The position numbers and the translations under genes were made by a program. Below, piece after piece: positions 1 through 8,287 of a DNA stretch of 64,000 bases. Under the pieces are notes generated by a model. It had not been told where the DNA came from. It saw nothing but the letters and a program-made list of their open reading frames with translations, and did no database searches. Numbering within the stretch: the stretch's first letter is position 1; every line of letters begins with the position of its first letter. The stretch is from Mycolicibacterium sp. BiH015. Its GTDB lineage: Bacteria > Actinomycetota > Actinomycetes > Mycobacteriales > Mycobacteriaceae. The stretch is from positions 186,001-250,000 of the forward strand of contig NZ_JAQGCZ010000001.1 of the NCBI RefSeq assembly GCF_027706845.1, read 5' to 3'.

Positions 1-732
1 GGTGCCGCATTCACAGGCCAGGTGGAAGAACCCGGCTCCGATCGCGCCGTGGGCATCAGCTCGGCGCTGATCCAGGGTGCGCGGATCCTGTGGGCACACC
101 CCCTGGGCCATCACGGTGAGCCGACGCCAGTACAGCGCAGCGTCAGGGCCTTTGAGGCGGGCGATGATCTCGGTGACACCCTCTGTGCTTTCGGTGATGC
201 TCACCCCGCGGTCGCGGACCCGGGCCCTGGTCCGACGCAGCGCCGCCGGATCATGACGATCTACCCAGACATCAATCGCGTCGTCGAGTTTCTGTTTCGA
301 CAATCCACCCCAGTGCACCGCCCGCTCGACGATCTCAGCCTCGACCTCGGCCAACACCTCAGCGTCTTGAATGTTGGCAGTCCGGTGCACAATCCGGCGG
401 ACCAGGAACTCCGAAATCTGCCCGGCCAGAAACGCCGCAGCGATACGGGGTAGCCGGGTCAACGCCAGACCGACCTCCATGTCACCGGAGGCACGTCCGT
501 GAGAAATCCGGGACGCCAACGAGATCTCGGCGGCCGCGGAATTCCAGGCGGCCTCGGTGTCTTCCTGGCACTCCCAGTCGTCGTCGTAGTTGCGGCGGGT
601 CTTCTCGGCGATCAACAACAACCGGTGCGCTGATGCTGAGGCGATGGCGTCGGTCCACGCCGCGATCGCGGCGTCGAGTTCGGCATCGGCCATCCCGGCA
701 CACGACACCGAATCCGGCAGCCCTTCGAACAT
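1..732 (-). CDS. DUF222 / 13E12 repeat family protein (C-terminus cut by window edge)
   Basis: An open frame on the reverse strand runs from an ATG at 732 to the window edge, giving 244 residues with no stop. It starts MFEGLPDSVS and contains a helical, Arg/Glu-rich region with the pattern RLPRIAAAFLAGQIS, then WVDRHDPAALRRTRARVRDR. This matches the DUF222 part of the mycobacterial 13E12 repeat proteins, which normally carry an HNH endonuclease domain further downstream. That domain would lie outside the window; the last residues, LACECGT, reach just before where it usually sits. Function is not established for the family. These genes are multicopy in mycobacteria and often sit at sites of genome variation. 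The frame is clean over the visible part. Confidence 0.8.
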   Translation of the reverse strand, partial: MFEGLPDSVSCAGMADAELDAAIAAWTDAIASASAHRLLLIAEKTRRNYDDDWECQEDTEAAWNSAAAEISLASRISHGRASGDMEVGLALTRLPRIAAAFLAGQISEFLVRRIVHRTANIQDAEVLAEVEAEIVERAVHWGGLSKQKLDDAIDVWVDRHDPAALRRTRARVRDRGVSITESTEGVTEIIARLKGPDAALYWRRLTVMAQGVCPQDPRTLDQRRADAHGAIGAGFFHLACECGT

Positions 733-815
733 ACAAGCGACTCTACCGACACCCCCCGACAAAACCGGCACCAAAAGAACGGCGGCTCAACGCAGTTACT
801 TGCCGGCCTCTCGCC

Positions 816-2030
816 CTAGATCAGGATCGTCAGCGGGTTCTCGATCCGACGGACGAACGCCGCCATCCACTGCGCGGCCACCGCGCCGTCGATGACGCGG
901 TGATCGGCTGACAGCGTCACGGTCATCACCGTGCCGACGGCCAACTCGCCATCTACAACCACCGGCTTCTGCACGGCCCCACCGACAGCCAGGATCCCGG
1001 AATGCGGCGGGTTGAGAATCGCGGAGAACTCCGTGACGCCGTACATGCCCAGATTCGAGACAGAGAAGCTGCCACCCTCGAGCTCGTGCTGCTTGATCCT
1101 CCCCGCGCGGGCACGCGACGCCAGGTCACCGGTCTGGGCGGAGACCCCCGAGATCGGCAATCGGTCCACACCACGCAGCACCGGGGTGAGCAGTCCGCCG
1201 TCCACCGCAACGGCGACCGCGATGTCGACGCCCGTGAACCGCCGAATCGAGTCGCCGTTCCAGACGACATTGGCATCAGGCACCTCGACAAGTGCCCCGG
1301 CAACGGCTTTCACGACGAAGTCGTTCACCGAAACCTTGGCGGTGCCGGTGTCGTTGATCGCCCGGCGCAACTCCAGCAGCGCATCCACCCGGCAGTCCGC
1401 GGTGACGTAGAAGTGCGGCACCGTGGATTTGCTCTCCGTGAGTCGCCGCGCGATCGCCTTTCGCATCGCAGTCAGCGGCACATCGACGAAATCGCCCTCA
1501 GCCGAGCCCTTTTCCTCGACGGGCGGGGAAGCAACCGGCACCGGAGCAGACGGGAGCCGGTCCAGGTCGCGGCGCACGATGCGCCCGCCCGGACCTGTTC
1601 CGGACACCGATGCGAGGTCAATGCCTCGCTCGCGGGCGATCTTTCGCACCAGAGGGGTTGCGAACAGGCGACGGCCGTTCTGGCTCGCCCGCGCCTCTCC
1701 CTTCTCCGAAACGACCTTCTCGGCCACCTTTTCGATTACCGGTGCACCCGACTCGGGGTCACGCACGTCGGCGTCGACCTCGTCGGTCTCCCCCGGTGCG
1801 GTGACCACCGCGATGGGGTCGCCGACCGCGATCGGCGTCCCGGGGTCGGCGAGCAGCCTCGTCAGCACGCCCCCGACTTCGGCCGCATACTCGACAACCG
1901 CTTTGTCGGTCTCGATTTCGGCAATCGGATCTCCGACAGAGATCTCCTGACCCACCGACACCAACCAGGTCTGGATCGTAGCCTCGGTGGCGTTGGCGAG
2001 CACTTCCGGCATCCGCACCACGGTGGCCAT
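816..2030 (-). CDS. Dihydrolipoamide acyltransferase (E2) of a 2-oxo acid dehydrogenase complex
   Basis: This 404-residue protein has the full E2 layout. The N-terminal lipoyl domain carries the lipoylated lysine in TDKAV (Lys43). A linker leads to an E3/E1-binding domain around residues 120-155 (ATPLVRKIARERGIDL). The acyltransferase domain follows from about 180 to the end, with the catalytic LSADHRVIDG motif near His377. It transfers acyl groups from lipoyl to CoA in the cytosol. Its ATG overlaps the stop of the upstream E1 gene by one base, so the pair is translationally coupled. No E3 (lipoamide dehydrogenase) gene lies nearby, so a general E3 probably serves. The acyl group (acetyl, branched-chain or another) cannot be read from the sequence. 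Confidence 0.92.
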   Translation of the reverse strand: MATVVRMPEVLANATEATIQTWLVSVGQEISVGDPIAEIETDKAVVEYAAEVGGVLTRLLADPGTPIAVGDPIAVVTAPGETDEVDADVRDPESGAPVIEKVAEKVVSEKGEARASQNGRRLFATPLVRKIARERGIDLASVSGTGPGGRIVRRDLDRLPSAPVPVASPPVEEKGSAEGDFVDVPLTAMRKAIARRLTESKSTVPHFYVTADCRVDALLELRRAINDTGTAKVSVNDFVVKAVAGALVEVPDANVVWNGDSIRRFTGVDIAVAVAVDGGLLTPVLRGVDRLPISGVSAQTGDLASRARAGRIKQHELEGGSFSVSNLGMYGVTEFSAILNPPHSGILAVGGAVQKPVVVDGELAVGTVMTVTLSADHRVIDGAVAAQWMAAFVRRIENPLTILI

Positions 2031-4216
2031 CAGAGATCACCCATCGCGACACGCATCTTCTCCAGCCCGGCGACGATCTCCTCGGTGCCCGCGATGGCGG
2101 CCCGCTCGAGGACCTTTGAGATGCTCGGCGATGCCTCCTCACCGGAGACTCGCTCGACGGGTTGGTCCAGCCAGTCAAAGAGCCGGCGCTGGATCTCGTC
2201 GGCCAGCCAGCCGCCATAGGAAGTGCCCCGCGCACCCTGCTCGACGATCAGCACCGCATTCGTCTTGCGCACACTGGCTTCGATGGTGTCCCAGTCGAGC
2301 GACGCCCGGTCCAGCCACCGCAGGTCGATCAGCTCGGCATCCATACCGGTCTGCTCGATCGCCTCCGCGCAGCGGGCCACCATCGACAGGTAGCTGATGA
2401 CGGTCACGTCGTTGCCGGTACGGCGGATCGCCGCGCGACCCGGCGGGATGATGTAGTCGAGGTCGCCGTCGGGCACGTGGTCCGCGGTGCCGTAAAGATC
2501 GACGTGCTCGATGACGAGCACCGGATCTTGCAGTGCCAGAGCGGCGTTCATCAGGCCGACATAGTCTGCGGCCGTCGACGGGGCAACGATGCGCCAGCCC
2601 GGGCTGGTCGCGAAGATTCCGGCGGGATCCATCAGGTGCTGCGAGCCGTAGCCCGATCCCATTGCGACCTTGGTGCGCAGGACGAGCGGCACGGGGTTGT
2701 CGCCGCCGAACATGTGCCGGGCCTTGCCGATCTGGTTGAACACCTGATCGGCGGCGACCCACATAAAGTCGGGGTACATGAATTCGATGACCGGCCGGAA
2801 CCGTCCGTCGAGGGCGAGCCCGCCCCCGAGTCCGGTGAACGCGTTCTCACTGATCGGGGTGCCGACGAGACGGTTCTCGCCGTACTTGGCCAGGCCCTTC
2901 GTGGCACCGTTGGTTCCGCCGTTGAGGCGGTGAACGTCTTCACCGAAGATCACGATGCGGTCGTCGGTCCCCATCCTGCGGTCCATCACTCCGGACACCG
3001 CATCGACGAACTTCGTTGCCCGCCAGGAACCTTCGTAGGTGGTTGGCTCAAGGACGTCCAGGGACCGCAGCTCACTGGCATCGCCCCGGACACCGACGTT
3101 GACGAATCCGGGGTCGGGCCACAGTTCGGGCCGAATGCGACGCTTACCCGGCGAGTCCGGATCCGGCTCAAGCAGCTCGGACACCGCGGTGTTCATTGCG
3201 TCCTGCACCTGCCTGCGCAACTCGGCCACACCGGCGTCGTCGATGAGGCCCAGCTTGATCATCTCGGCGGCGGTCCTGTCCAGCGGATCGCGGCTGCGCC
3301 ACTGGGCTTCCTCGTCCTTGTGCCGGTACCCGAACGCGCTGCCGGGGTAGGGGCCGTTCTGATGGAAGAACCGGTACACCTGCGCCTCGACGACGGCGGG
3401 ACCGCCCCCACTGCGCATCCGCCGGGCTGCCTGCTCGACGGCCAGATGGACGGCCAGTGGATCCATCCCGTCGACGCGCCACCCGGGGATACCGAATCCC
3501 TGGCCACGCACCGACAGACGCGGATCGGCGCTGATTTCGTCGACGCGGGTCGACACCGCGTACAGGTTGTTCTCGATGAAGAAGCAGAAGGGCAGTTTCC
3601 AGGCGGCCGCGAGATTCATGGATTCCAGCACCGAACCGATCTGGCTTGAGCCGTCTCCGAAATAGCTGATGGTCAGATCATCGGTGCCGCTGTGCTTTTG
3701 CGCCCACGCGTTGCCGGCCCCCATCGGGACTCCGCCCCCGACGATCGCGTTGGTGCCCAGCGCCCCAGCCTCGAACCACTGCAGATGCATGGAGCCGCCG
3801 CGGCCACGGCAGAAGCCCTGTGCCAGGCCGAGGATTTCGGCGAGCGTGCGCTGTAGCACCCGCTGAATCTTCGGCGTCACCGCGGCGGCGGGATCGATGG
3901 TGCCACCGCTGACGTGGTTCAGCGCTTTGGCGAGGAACTGATGGTGGCCTCGATGCGAGCCGTTGACCGCGTCGGTGGTACGCAGGCCGACGATCGAGCC
4001 CACCGCGCCACCCTCCTGGCCGATGCTGGAGTGCGCCGGACCGTGAACCAGGCCCTCGCCCGCGAGGTCGAGGACGGTCTCCTCGAATGCCCGGATCAGG
4101 TGCAGCTCGGAGAGCATCGTGCCCAGCAGCGTCGGATCAGCCGCCTGCCAGTCCTCGTCGGTGGTCGACAGCTCGATCCACGGGGCGCCGGTTTCCAGGC
4201 GGGTTTCGGTAGGCAT
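2030..4216 (-). CDS. Thiamine diphosphate-dependent 2-oxo acid dehydrogenase E1, alpha and beta subunits fused
   Basis: A single 728-residue chain joins an E1-alpha part (about residues 30-375, with the ThDP-binding stretch GDGSSQIGSVLESMNLAA) to an E1-beta part (about 385-725, with GEDVHRLNGGTNGATKGL and LIDLRWLDRASLDWDT). In most acetoin, pyruvate or branched-chain complexes these are two genes. It decarboxylates a 2-oxo acid and loads the acyl group on the E2 encoded directly downstream. I chose the ATG at 4216 (MPTETR) because an AGGG lies just upstream; in-frame ATGs at 4225 and 4231 are possible but have no Shine-Dalgarno. The gene diverges from the VOC-GntR operon and shares its TGGATCCA operators. 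The substrate is unknown. Confidence 0.9.
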   Translation of the reverse strand: MPTETRLETGAPWIELSTTDEDWQAADPTLLGTMLSELHLIRAFEETVLDLAGEGLVHGPAHSSIGQEGGAVGSIVGLRTTDAVNGSHRGHHQFLAKALNHVSGGTIDPAAAVTPKIQRVLQRTLAEILGLAQGFCRGRGGSMHLQWFEAGALGTNAIVGGGVPMGAGNAWAQKHSGTDDLTISYFGDGSSQIGSVLESMNLAAAWKLPFCFFIENNLYAVSTRVDEISADPRLSVRGQGFGIPGWRVDGMDPLAVHLAVEQAARRMRSGGGPAVVEAQVYRFFHQNGPYPGSAFGYRHKDEEAQWRSRDPLDRTAAEMIKLGLIDDAGVAELRRQVQDAMNTAVSELLEPDPDSPGKRRIRPELWPDPGFVNVGVRGDASELRSLDVLEPTTYEGSWRATKFVDAVSGVMDRRMGTDDRIVIFGEDVHRLNGGTNGATKGLAKYGENRLVGTPISENAFTGLGGGLALDGRFRPVIEFMYPDFMWVAADQVFNQIGKARHMFGGDNPVPLVLRTKVAMGSGYGSQHLMDPAGIFATSPGWRIVAPSTAADYVGLMNAALALQDPVLVIEHVDLYGTADHVPDGDLDYIIPPGRAAIRRTGNDVTVISYLSMVARCAEAIEQTGMDAELIDLRWLDRASLDWDTIEASVRKTNAVLIVEQGARGTSYGGWLADEIQRRLFDWLDQPVERVSGEEASPSISKVLERAAIAGTEEIVAGLEKMRVAMGDL

Positions 4217-4284
4217 AGCCCTCATCTCCATCGAACGGACACCCCGGTGGGACGGGTGTGGCGCACGTCCTACCCTAGCTCGAT

Positions 4285-4292
4285 TGGATCCA
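4285..4292. promoter_or_regulatory. Palindromic operator TGGATCCA, copy 1
   Basis: TGGATCCA is a perfect 8-bp palindrome inside ATTGGATCCACT, in the divergent interval between the E1 gene and the VOC gene. A second copy lies 62 bp downstream. GntR/FCD regulators typically bind short palindromes of this kind, and a gene for one lies in the adjacent operon. Assignment to that regulator is inference. Confidence 0.6.
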
Positions 4293-4346
4293 CTTTGGCC
4301 AGATTATGTTTTGAATTGCCGCCAAAAGGCGTACGGTAGACGTAAT

Positions 4347-4354
4347 TGGATCCA
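4347..4354. promoter_or_regulatory. Palindromic operator TGGATCCA, copy 2
   Basis: This is the second perfect TGGATCCA, within AATTGGATCCAGT, 14 bp before the VOC start codon and just upstream of its AAGGA ribosome site. Binding here would block transcription of the VOC-GntR-aldehyde dehydrogenase operon, while copy 1 covers the E1-E2 side. This suggests one regulator for both directions (inference). Confidence 0.6.
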
Positions 4355-4368
4355 GTAAGGATGATGCA

Positions 4369-4893
4369 ATGCCTCTGCCCGGACTGGTCGGCACCGATCA
4401 CATCGGTTTCACCGTGCCCGACCTTGAGCAAGCCCACGACTTCTTCGTCAGGGTCCTCGGCTGCACCCACGTCTACACCCTGGGCCCATACGCTCACGAC
4501 GACGATTGGATGCAGGAACATCTCAACGTCCATCCCCGTACGGTCATGCAAGAGCTGCGGTTCTACCGGTGCGGCACCGGCGCCAACTTCGAGGTGTTCC
4601 AGTACGCCTCGGCCGACGGGCAGGCTCCACAGCCGCGCAACAGCGACATCGGCGGGCACCATCTGGCGTTCTACGTCCACGACATGGATGCCGCCGTCGA
4701 GTACCTGCGCTCCGAGGGGTTGCAGGTGCTCGGAGATCCGACCGCGAGCCGAAACGCCAGCGAAGGCCAGCGCTGGGTGTACTTTCTGAGCCCGTGGGGC
4801 ATGCAGTTCGAGCTCGTCAGCTTTCCCGATGGGAAGGCCTACGAGGCCGACGCCGAGGTCCTGCTGTGGAATCCGAACCATCCGGCCGACTGA
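4369..4893 (+). CDS. VOC family protein (glyoxalase / dioxygenase fold)
   Basis: This 174-residue vicinal-oxygen-chelate protein has two paired beta-alpha-beta-beta-beta modules. The first starts GTDHIGFTVPDLEQAHDFF with His11 as a likely metal ligand. The second contains IGGHHLAFYVHDMDAAVEYL and ends at WGMQFELVSFPDG, whose Glu is the usual last ligand. Members act as lyases, epimerases or extradiol-type enzymes, so the reaction is not set by sequence alone. An AAGGA ribosome site sits seven bases before the ATG. It is the first gene of an operon with the GntR regulator (7 bp gap) and the aldehyde dehydrogenase, pointing to a catabolic step in the same pathway. Confidence 0.9.
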   Translation: MPLPGLVGTDHIGFTVPDLEQAHDFFVRVLGCTHVYTLGPYAHDDDWMQEHLNVHPRTVMQELRFYRCGTGANFEVFQYASADGQAPQPRNSDIGGHHLAFYVHDMDAAVEYLRSEGLQVLGDPTASRNASEGQRWVYFLSPWGMQFELVSFPDGKAYEADAEVLLWNPNHPAD

Positions 4894-4900
4894 TGCGCCC

Positions 4901-5560
4901 ATGAACCAACCCCAGGTCCGCGACGGAGTCACCGGCGCGCGCGTCGCCGACGAACTGCGCGCTGCGATCCTGCACGGTGTGTATCCGCCGGGAACCCGGT
5001 TGCGGCAGGAGGAGTTGGCCAGTCAGTACGGCGCCAGCCGGGTACCGGTGCGAGAAGCGTTGCGAATACTCGAATCCGACGGGTTGGTCACCACGGTGGC
5101 CAACGCGGGAGCGTGGATCGCGCGGCTGAGTCTCGACGAATGCGTCGAGCTGTACCAGGTGCGCGAGCAAATCGAACCGCTGCTGCTGCGCTACAGTCTG
5201 CCGCAGCTTGCCGAGGACCAGATCGACCGCATGGCCGAACTGGCCGAGAAGATGCGGCGATCTCGCGACGTCGAACAGTTTTTGGAGGACGACCGCGAGT
5301 TCCACCTGCTGAGCTACGCCGGCGCGGACACCACGTTCCTCGGGCCGACGGTGGAGCGGCTGTGGAACACCACCCAGCACTACCGACGCGCCTTCACGCG
5401 GCTGCTCGACGACGACAGCCACCGCATCCTGCACGACGAGCACCACATGCTGGTGGCCGCGATCCGCGAACGCGACGCCGACGAAGCCGAACGCGTGCTG
5501 CTCGGCCACATCCGGCGTACCCGGCGCCAGCTCGCCCGTCACCCAGAAGTTTTCGACTAA
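4901..5560 (+). CDS. GntR family transcriptional regulator (FCD/FadR-type)
   Basis: This 219-residue regulator has an N-terminal winged helix-turn-helix (about residues 10-75, with PPGTRLRQEELASQYGASRV followed by PVREALRILESDGLV) and an all-helical FCD ligand domain (about 80-215). The FCD part keeps acidic and histidine residues of the metal/ligand pocket, in DDREFHLLSYAGA and DEHHMLVAAI. The ATG at 4901 is the natural start, seven bases after the VOC stop; the frame extends further upstream only by reading through the VOC gene. It is the best local candidate to bind the TGGATCCA sites at 4285 and 4347 and so control both divergent operons. The effector is unknown. Confidence 0.92.
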   Translation: MNQPQVRDGVTGARVADELRAAILHGVYPPGTRLRQEELASQYGASRVPVREALRILESDGLVTTVANAGAWIARLSLDECVELYQVREQIEPLLLRYSLPQLAEDQIDRMAELAEKMRRSRDVEQFLEDDREFHLLSYAGADTTFLGPTVERLWNTTQHYRRAFTRLLDDDSHRILHDEHHMLVAAIRERDADEAERVLLGHIRRTRRQLARHPEVFD

Positions 5561-5587
5561 CCACCCCGCAACGAACAGGATTCCCCC

Positions 5588-6964
5588 ATGGCGATCGCAA
5601 CCATCAACCCCGCGACCGGCGAGACCGTCGACACCTTCGAGGCGCACGACAGCGCCGAGGTCGAGCGACGGGTGGCGCAGGCCTTCGAGGCCGCGCAGGC
5701 CCTGCGGGGCACCACCTACGCACAGCGCGCCGAGTGGATGCATGCCACAGCCGACATCCTCGAAGCCGATGTCGACCGGGCTGCCGAGATGATCACCCTC
5801 GAGATGGGCAAGCCGATCGCTCAGTCGCGCGCTGAGGTGCTCAAGTGCGCCAAGAACATGCGTTTCTACGCCGACAATGCCGAATCCTTCCTCGCTGCAG
5901 AAGAACTCAGCGATCCCTCCACGGTGTCCGCCTCCGCCGCGGGCACGGTGTGGCAGCCCCTCGGCGTGGTGCTCGCCGTGATGCCGTGGAACTATCCGCT
6001 CTGGCAGGTGATCCGCTTCGCCGCCCCTGCGCTGATGTCCGGCAACACGGGCCTGCTCAAACACGCGTCGAACGTGCCGCAGTCTGCGCTCTACCTCGAC
6101 GAGCTGTTCGAAAAGGGCGGCTTCCCGGCCGGGTCGTTCCGGACGCTGCTCATCGGTTCCCGCGAGGTCGCCGCCGTGATCGAGGACAGCCGCGTCAAGG
6201 CTGTGACGCTCACCGGCTCGGAGCCCGCGGGCCGCTCGGTGGCGTCGACGGCAGGCCAGTCGCTCAAGAAAGCCGTCCTCGAACTCGGCGGCTCAGACCC
6301 GTTCATCGTGATGCCCAGCGCCGACCTGGAGCAGGCCGCCACCGTCGCTGTCAAGGCCCGCGTCTCGAACAACGGCCAATCCTGCATCGCCGGAAAGCGT
6401 TTCATCGTTCACACCGACATCTACGACGAGTTCACCCGACTGTTCGTCGCGAAGATGAACGCGCTCAAGGTCGGCGATCCGATGGACGAGGCCACCGACG
6501 TCGGCCCGCTGGCAACAGAGTCCGGTCGCGACGAGGTGGCCGAACTGGTGGACGACGCCGTCGTCAAGGGCGCCGAGGTGCTCGCCGGCGGTAGCGCACC
6601 CGATCGACCCGGTTTTTACTACACCCCGACCGTGCTGGCCGGGCTCACCGACGACATGCGCATCGTGCTGGAAGAGGCCTTCGGTCCCGTCGCATCGCTG
6701 TACCGGGTGTCCGACCGTGAGGAGGCTGCCCGGGTGGCCAACCAGACGACGTTCGGGTTGAGCTCTGCGGTGTGGAGTACCGACGCCGCCGAACAGGATT
6801 GGTTCATCGCAAACCTGGACGCAGGCGCGGTGTTCCTCAACGGGATGACGGTCTCCTACCCGGAGCTGCCGTTCGGCGGCATCAAGGATTCCGGCTACGG
6901 CCGTGAACTGGCCGCCGCGGGCATCCGCGAGTTCTGCAACCTCAAAACGGTCTGGAAGGCCTGA
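5588..6964 (+). CDS. gabD1: NAD(P)-dependent succinate-semialdehyde dehydrogenase-type aldehyde dehydrogenase
   Basis: This 458-residue aldehyde dehydrogenase closely resembles mycobacterial GabD1 in length and sequence (shared stretches include VMPWNYPLW, LLKHASNVPQ, LELGGSDPFIVMPSADL and NNGQSCIA). The catalytic Cys is Cys266, the general base Glu232, and the oxyanion Asn is Asn135. GabD1 oxidises succinic semialdehyde to succinate in the cytosol. Because it lies in an operon with a VOC enzyme and a GntR regulator, it may act on another short semialdehyde formed in this pathway. It ends 13 bp before a strong bidirectional terminator. Confidence 0.85.
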   Translation: MAIATINPATGETVDTFEAHDSAEVERRVAQAFEAAQALRGTTYAQRAEWMHATADILEADVDRAAEMITLEMGKPIAQSRAEVLKCAKNMRFYADNAESFLAAEELSDPSTVSASAAGTVWQPLGVVLAVMPWNYPLWQVIRFAAPALMSGNTGLLKHASNVPQSALYLDELFEKGGFPAGSFRTLLIGSREVAAVIEDSRVKAVTLTGSEPAGRSVASTAGQSLKKAVLELGGSDPFIVMPSADLEQAATVAVKARVSNNGQSCIAGKRFIVHTDIYDEFTRLFVAKMNALKVGDPMDEATDVGPLATESGRDEVAELVDDAVVKGAEVLAGGSAPDRPGFYYTPTVLAGLTDDMRIVLEEAFGPVASLYRVSDREEAARVANQTTFGLSSAVWSTDAAEQDWFIANLDAGAVFLNGMTVSYPELPFGGIKDSGYGRELAAAGIREFCNLKTVWKA

Positions 6965-6976
6965 CCCGAACGCGAA

Positions 6977-7026
6977 AGTGCGGTTTGATACGCGCCTTCG
7001 GGGCGTGCTGCGTATCAAACCGCACT
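6977..7026. terminator. Bidirectional terminator hairpin between convergent genes
   Basis: A perfect 17-bp inverted repeat (AGTGCGGTTTGATACGC at 6977-6993 and its complement at 7010-7026) encloses a 16-base loop that can itself pair (GCC TTCG GGGC). It sits between the stops of the aldehyde dehydrogenase and the M24 gene, so it can end transcription from both sides. There is no long U tract, which is common for mycobacterial terminators. Confidence 0.8.
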
Positions 7027-7048
7027 CGCGGCGGGTAAGGGGTCCCGC

Positions 7049-8287
7049 CTAGTACTCGTTGGCGACGAAGAGTTCCTGGGCCGGGAACTTCGTCAGGATC
7101 ACCGGACCGTCGTCGGTGACCACCACTTCCTCCTCGATGCGAGCCGCAGAGAAGCCGTCCGAGGCCGGCGCATAGGTTTCCATCGCGAACACCATGCCCG
7201 CCTTGATCTCCAGCGGATTCTCCAGCGAGTTCAGCCGCGAGATGATAGGACGCTCGTGCAGCCCGAGCCCCAGCCCGTGGGCGAACTGCAAACCGAACGC
7301 CGCCATCTCGTTCTCGAATCCGAAATCCTCGGCCTTGGGCAGCAATCGGGCGATCTGATCCGAGCCGACACCGGGGCGAATTGCGTTGATGGCGCGGTCC
7401 ATCCACTCCCTGGCCGTCTTGTAGGCATCGCGCTGGCTCTGCGTCGCGCTACCCACGCCGAAGGTGCGGTAGTAGCACGTGCGATAGCCGTTGAACGAAT
7501 GGATGATGTCGAAGAACGCCTGATCGCCGGGCCGGATGATCCGATCGGTGAAGTTGTGCGGGTGCGGATTGCACCGCTCCCCCGAGATCGCGTTGACGGC
7601 CTCGACCTGATCAGAGCCCAGCTCGTAGAGCCGTTTGTTGGCCAGCGCGACGATTTCGTTCTCGCGCACACCGGGTTTGAGCGCGTCGACGATGTCCTGA
7701 TAGACCCCGTCGACCATCGCGGCCGCCTGGTTGAGGAGCATGATCTCGTCGTTCGACTTGATGACGCGCGCGTCGAGCATGCTCTGCTGGGCGTCGACCA
7801 CAGTGAGGCCCTGTCGCTGCATTTCGAACAGGAACGGCGGCTCCACGATGTCCATGCCCACCGGGGCGTCCGCCAACCCCGCGTCGGTGAGGATGCCCTT
7901 GATCTCGGTGACGGCGTCGCGCATCAGCCCGGCATCGGGTGCGACGGCGCCGCGGAAGCCGAGAAACCCTGGGCGCCAGTTCTCCTCGGGCAGCCACGGC
8001 GAGTACAGCTTGTGGTGACGCACCGCAGACCCGAAGTCCCACAGAATCGGGTCGCCGTCGCGCGTGAGCAGACAATAGCGGATCATCTTGTCGCCCAGCG
8101 CACCACCGATCCACGTCTGCGTGGTGTAGCGGATGTTGTAGAAGTCGAACAACAGAAAGGCACCGCACCCGCTGGCTTCCAGGGCCGCCTTGGCCCGGCC
8201 TATGCGATAGTCCCGCAGCCGAGCGAAGTCCACCCGCTCCTCGTAGTCGACACCCATGTGGCCGGGCGCACCGAGGGGACGGGTCAT
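7049..8287 (-). CDS. M24 family (creatinase/prolidase fold) protein with altered metal site
   Basis: This 412-residue protein has a creatinase N-terminal domain (about residues 20-165) and a pita-bread M24 domain (about 180-400). Of the five usual metal ligands I see Asp260, His337 (FAHGLGLGLHE), Glu370 (GMVFAMETYAP) and a Glu around 385. The second Asp is Cys271 in NGYRTCYYRTF, where peptidases have SDxTRTF. Creatinase, which is metal-free, also has a changed motif here (FGYYTALERTL). The protein is therefore more likely an amidino- or amide-hydrolase-like enzyme than a peptidase (inference). Its ATG overlaps the stop of the 3-hydroxyisobutyrate dehydrogenase-type gene (ATGA). It is the last gene of the importer operon, so it probably acts on the imported compound. 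Confidence 0.8.
   Translation of the reverse strand: MTRPLGAPGHMGVDYEERVDFARLRDYRIGRAKAALEASGCGAFLLFDFYNIRYTTQTWIGGALGDKMIRYCLLTRDGDPILWDFGSAVRHHKLYSPWLPEENWRPGFLGFRGAVAPDAGLMRDAVTEIKGILTDAGLADAPVGMDIVEPPFLFEMQRQGLTVVDAQQSMLDARVIKSNDEIMLLNQAAAMVDGVYQDIVDALKPGVRENEIVALANKRLYELGSDQVEAVNAISGERCNPHPHNFTDRIIRPGDQAFFDIIHSFNGYRTCYYRTFGVGSATQSQRDAYKTAREWMDRAINAIRPGVGSDQIARLLPKAEDFGFENEMAAFGLQFAHGLGLGLHERPIISRLNSLENPLEIKAGMVFAMETYAPASDGFSAARIEEEVVVTDDGPVILTKFPAQELFVANEY

Noticed and set aside
1002..2219. 405-codon forward frame opposite the E2 gene
   Set aside because: It is a GC-rich antisense shadow: no recognisable domain, no ribosome site, and the reverse strand carries a complete E2.
4817..6064. 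415-codon reverse frame opposite the GntR and aldehyde dehydrogenase genes
   Set aside because: His/Gly/Arg-rich low-quality translation, opposite two clear genes.
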